Shown in pieces: positions 6,650-9,268 of a stretch of DNA of 9,268 nt. Each line of letters opens with the position of its first letter. Position 1 is the first letter of the stretch. The DNA is from Candidatus Hodarchaeota archaeon (GTDB taxonomy: Archaea > Asgardarchaeota > Heimdallarchaeia > Hodarchaeales > Hodarchaeaceae). The DNA is taken from contig JAUUVJ010000137.1 of NCBI GenBank assembly GCA_030589605.1, positions 1-9,268 on the forward strand. The letters are read 5' to 3'. Position numbers and translations under genes: made by a program. Under the pieces are notes generated by a model. It made no database searches. It was not told the DNA's origin and was given only the letters and a program-made list of their open reading frames with translations.

Positions 6650-7248
6650 TATTTAATCACCTCACTTATTATATGAGAATGGTTTAGAATTAAATCCGTG
6701 AAATTCCTTGCTAGAAGGAATAATCCTAAACGTGAGGTATTTTTATTTGCTTTTAGACTATCAAAAGGGATTCTAGCAATTTTAAAAGATCGAGCGTTAT
6801 TGATTCGATTGGAAGACCATTGATAATGTTTTGACAGATGATTAGAAAATATTGGCTTTCTACCAAGAGGAATCCCCTCTGGGTTTAAAGAATCAAGCAA
6901 TATATGAGACATCCAACTGATTTTGAGTGATAAAACTATTATATTGAAGAACGGATCTTTGAATACACCTGAAAGATAGTCTAGAGGAAGAAAATAGCCT
7001 AAAGTCCAAATTGAATGAGTCAAAGGGTGACGATATCGTCTTGAAAACCTATGTTGTAGAAGTTGCACTCCTCCAAACTGAAAATCAGCTCCAGTATAGT
7101 TGTCTATTAGATTTGGTAGAAGACTAATTCCTGCAAAAATAAATGAAAAAACGAAACAAAACCATGTCTGAACTATTTCATTGACATAAATTAGACCGTA
7201 AAGATTGATTAATCCAAGAGCAAAGAAGTAATGTGTGTGATTTTTCAT
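6649..7248 (-). CDS. YdjM/PF04307-like membrane metal-dependent hydrolase
   Basis: 199 aa from ATG 7248; TTG 7257 would add three residues and would overlap the upstream stop as TTGA. GAGG at 7261-7264 lies 12 nt from the ATG and 3 nt from the TTG, so it does not decide. The motifs of the YdjM (LexA-regulated membrane protein)/DUF457 family are present, numbered from TTG: THY near the N-terminus (H9), LLPNLID (D52), HRFSRRYRHPLTHS (H69, H77, H81) and SHILLDSLNPEG (H118, D122). These His/Asp residues resemble the phospholipase C/P1-type metal site. Hydrophobic helices at about 10-30, 33-50, 84-100 and 104-121 place it in the membrane. Length is typical for the family, whose substrates are mostly unknown; lipid or membrane-linked substrates are often suggested. 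It lies between two surface protein genes in the operon, hinting at a role in the envelope. Confidence 0.82.
   Translation of the reverse strand: MKNHTHYFFALGLINLYGLIYVNEIVQTWFCFVFSFIFAGISLLPNLIDNYTGADFQFGGVQLLQHRFSRRYRHPLTHSIWTLGYFLPLDYLSGVFKDPFFNIIVLSLKISWMSHILLDSLNPEGIPLGRKPIFSNHLSKHYQWSSNRINNARSFKIARIPFDSLKANKNTSRLGLFLLARNFTDLILNHSHIISEVIK
6657..6663 (-). promoter_or_regulatory. Strong Shine-Dalgarno site for the 6649 start
   Basis: On the minus strand GAGGTGA (extending to GAGGTGAT) lies 7 nt before ATG 6649. It matches the conserved 16S rRNA 3' end closely and fixes the start of the single-pass membrane protein. It lies inside the last codons of the upstream gene. Confidence 0.8.
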
Positions 7249-7253
7249 TGATT

Positions 7254-9268
7254 TCAAATTCCTCTTTTTCGTCTGACCACATTAGCTACTGTGATTAAAA
7301 CAGTAAATATACTCCCCGCTAGACCTAATTCAATGATATCCTCGGTATAAATTTTACCTAAAGTTGGTTCATCGTTCTTTGATGAAGATATTGGTATAGA
7401 TGATTGAGAATTTTCTGGTGTTGAGGTATTTTGATTATCTTCAGGAATATTGACTTCAATACTTCCTAAAATGGATATATTTTCTTGATCAATATCATCA
7501 TAGGCAACTACTCGAAGAGTATGGAAACCTTGAATCAAGAATACTTCAAATACAAAATGTGTAAGATTCTGTGAGATTGAATTGACAGGTATTCCATCAA
7601 CAAATAATATCACTCGATCAACATAGTAATCATCCGCAACAGCAATTTCTATTCGATATTGAATTCTATCTGAATAATATTGTTTTTCATTGATCAAAGG
7701 ATCGTCAGGGAAAAATGGAGGTAAATCTGTAGCATTAAATACTCCGTTCATTATACTTGATATTCCATAGATGTCTCTAGCATACAAAGAATAATACCAT
7801 TCTTCTAGTGGAAGATTTGGGGAAGAAAAACTCCATTCTTGGTAGCTTCCAGAAAGTGATTCATAATCCAATGTACCTGGAATGTTAAATTGCAAAGATC
7901 CGTTACTTACGATTAATGAAATAGAACTAGTATCAATTGATGCATTTTGCCTCTCAATCCGTACTTTTAAGGTAAAATTTTCCCGTGTACTTTCAAATTT
8001 TGTTTGTAGAATAGTAGGTGCGAACCAGTTGACATTATATTCCTTTATGACAGACGGGACTACGTCCCATGGGTACCATAGAGTAAACTGGAACGAACCA
8101 TTTAGTGGAGAAAACGGTAAATTCCCCACCCATCGGTCACCAAAAAACTCATACGTTAAAGAATATTCATTTCCAGCAATGGATACATTGACAGTTTCGA
8201 TGGAAAGAGAACCAGAATCGATTTTAGTTATCAATTCATAATAAGTTGAAGTCCACGTCACCGAAATTGATTCGAAGATAGGAGGAGGTGGAACCCATGA
8301 AATGTTGAAATAATGAAAGTCATATTCTTCAGAGGTGGTTTTGGCATAGAGAGTAACTTGCCAGTTTTCAGGAGAGGGAAGTTGAAAATTTAATCTGTAA
8401 TCAAAGTAAAATGAACTCCATACTAAAAATCCTGAAGGAGTCCCATTGATAACGAGCCCTACGGATTCGAAACTGGGATGATTTAATATTTGAGTCTTGA
8501 TAAGATAGTTCCCAGCAGCATCAATAATCTCTAAATCAGGATTAAGTAATAATTCGATACCCATTACTATTGAGAATTCAACATTTATTGCTTTGAAATT
8601 ACCCGCATTATCATAAGCATAAGCATTCAAAACATAATTTCCTAGAGGAAGATTTAGTACAACAAAAGAAGAATAAGTTTGATTGAAAGAATGAATACCA
8701 GGTATATTGTAAAGGATTGTAGTACCATTAGACTGTATCTCTAAATCAATTATACCTGTATAGCTTTGGTTGAAAGGAGACATTATGGCTAAGCTAGGAG
8801 GGATTGTATCAACCGTGAAGATAGTTGTAATAATTATAGAATTCTGAACTTCATCCTGAGCAACCATTGTCAAATTGTGGGAACCTTCTGATAAATTTGA
8901 TAGTATTACTCCTGAACTAATATTGATTATTTGGAGATCATCCAAATAACCCTCTACATCAATTTCATCAGTGAAATATGACAAGATTATGTCATTTGTG
9001 ATATAAGTTTTATTATCTGGACTAAGTAAAGCAAGAGAAGGAGCTGTTGTGTCGATTACAAAGCTAGATTTTTTTATTGTTACAACCCCAAAAGAATTTT
9101 GGCCATATACAATACAAGTGTAAATACCTTCAGCTAGATTTCTATAAGTTGGGCTTATCCATGTTATATTTTAGGAATCTATAGGAGCTATTCGGTACCA
9201 ATATGTATCTGCATTTCCTGATATATCAATTTCAATAATTGAACCATAAGTTTGATTTAAAGGAGAAA
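7254..9268 (-). CDS. Large Ig-like-repeat surface protein, C-terminal part, with an in-frame stop
   Basis: The frame is open from the right window edge to the stop at 7254-7256, except for one TAA at 9171-9173. Downstream of that TAA the first possible start codon is TTG 8984, in the middle of a repeat and without a ribosome binding site, so it is not a true start. Three Ig-like repeats begin SPLNQTY (from 9266), SPDNKTY (from 9023) and SPFNQSY (from 8780), spaced exactly 243 bp, or 81 codons; two have linkers DTTAPSLALL and DTIPPSLAIM. Further divergent beta domains follow, with a clear one near 7470-7700 (HTLRVVAYDD). Many N-x-S/T sequons suggest glycosylation. The C-terminus has a Ser/Thr/Asn/Pro linker (about 7350-7450), a membrane helix (LAGSIFTVLITVANVV) and a basic RRKRG tail, so the protein is anchored outside the cell, perhaps as an adhesin or S-layer-associated protein. 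The TAA may be a true nonsense mutation or a base error. First visible gene of the minus-strand operon. Confidence 0.78.
8760..9268 (-). repeat. 81-residue Ig-like tandem repeats (243-bp period)
   Basis: Equivalent Ser codons of the SPxNxxY motif lie at 9266-9264, 9023-9021 and 8780-8778, each 243 bp apart. The motif pattern is D-T-T/I-x-P-S-L-A, then S-P-x-N-x-x-Y, then a late L-x-x-G-x-x-x-L segment (LAEGIYT, LSEGSHNLT, LPLGNYVLN). Identity is at protein level; the DNA has diverged, so the duplication is old. Confidence 0.75.

Noticed and set aside
7882..8241. A 119-codon plus-strand frame
   Set aside because: It is antisense to the Ig-repeat surface protein and has no signal, domain or start context of its own.
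9171..9173. Stop-codon recoding to a non-standard amino acid
   Set aside because: The codon is TAA, not TAG (pyrrolysine) or TGA (selenocysteine), and no recoding structure was seen; a point change or error is simpler.
8760..9268. DNA-level tandem repeat or CRISPR array at the right edge
   Set aside because: The 243-bp period shows only in the translated motifs; the DNA copies are too diverged for direct repeats.

Overview
The window is AT-rich (about one third G+C by eye) and gene-dense, and reads as archaeal. Pointers are a RadB-type RecA-fold ATPase, a PF04307-type membrane hydrolase, two secreted-type membrane-anchored proteins rich in N-glycosylation sequons, frequent GTG/TTG starts, GAGGTGAT-type Shine-Dalgarno sites and a TATA-like box. 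An Asgard or related lineage would fit the gene mix, but the sequence alone does not settle this. No rRNA, tRNA, CRISPR array or insertion sequence was seen, and no gene-free stretch exceeds about 100 bp.

Left part. The window opens inside a GIY-YIG nuclease gene (1-264), which is followed by a perfect hairpin (279-300). Next is a membrane-anchored alpha/beta hydrolase (363-1825) whose reading frame breaks near 861, just after the nucleophile elbow. On the minus strand, a small eight-cysteine protein (1857-2171) diverges from the next plus-strand group across an 81-bp gap holding a palindrome and a TATA-like box.

Middle, plus strand. Three tightly spaced genes form a likely operon: an unrecognised 125-128 aa protein (2262-2639), a Cas4/RecB-like protein that keeps its Fe-S cysteines but has lost its nuclease residues (2643-3422), and a multi-pass membrane protein resembling a site-2-type protease whose HExxH motif reads HVYLH (3434-4318).

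Right part, minus strand. Reading leftward from the right edge, five genes form one operon with overlapping or nearly touching ends: a large Ig-repeat surface protein (9268-7254), a YdjM/PF04307-like membrane hydrolase (7248-6649), a secreted-type single-pass membrane protein (6649-5579), a RecA-fold protein without a Walker A motif (5557-5117), and an intact RadB-like ATPase (5120-4404). The last two look like a coupled dead/active ATPase pair. The surface protein shows an exact 81-codon repeat period, and one in-frame TAA (9171-9173) interrupts an otherwise open frame.

Main theme: three proteins look like pseudoenzymes (Cas4-like, protease-like, RecA-like), and two genes carry single-site lesions. 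The most promising candidate for an undescribed system is the operon coupling a RecA-fold active/inactive pair to two surface proteins and a membrane hydrolase. It converges on a second operon with an inactive Cas4-like Fe-S protein. A functional link between the two operons is inference only.
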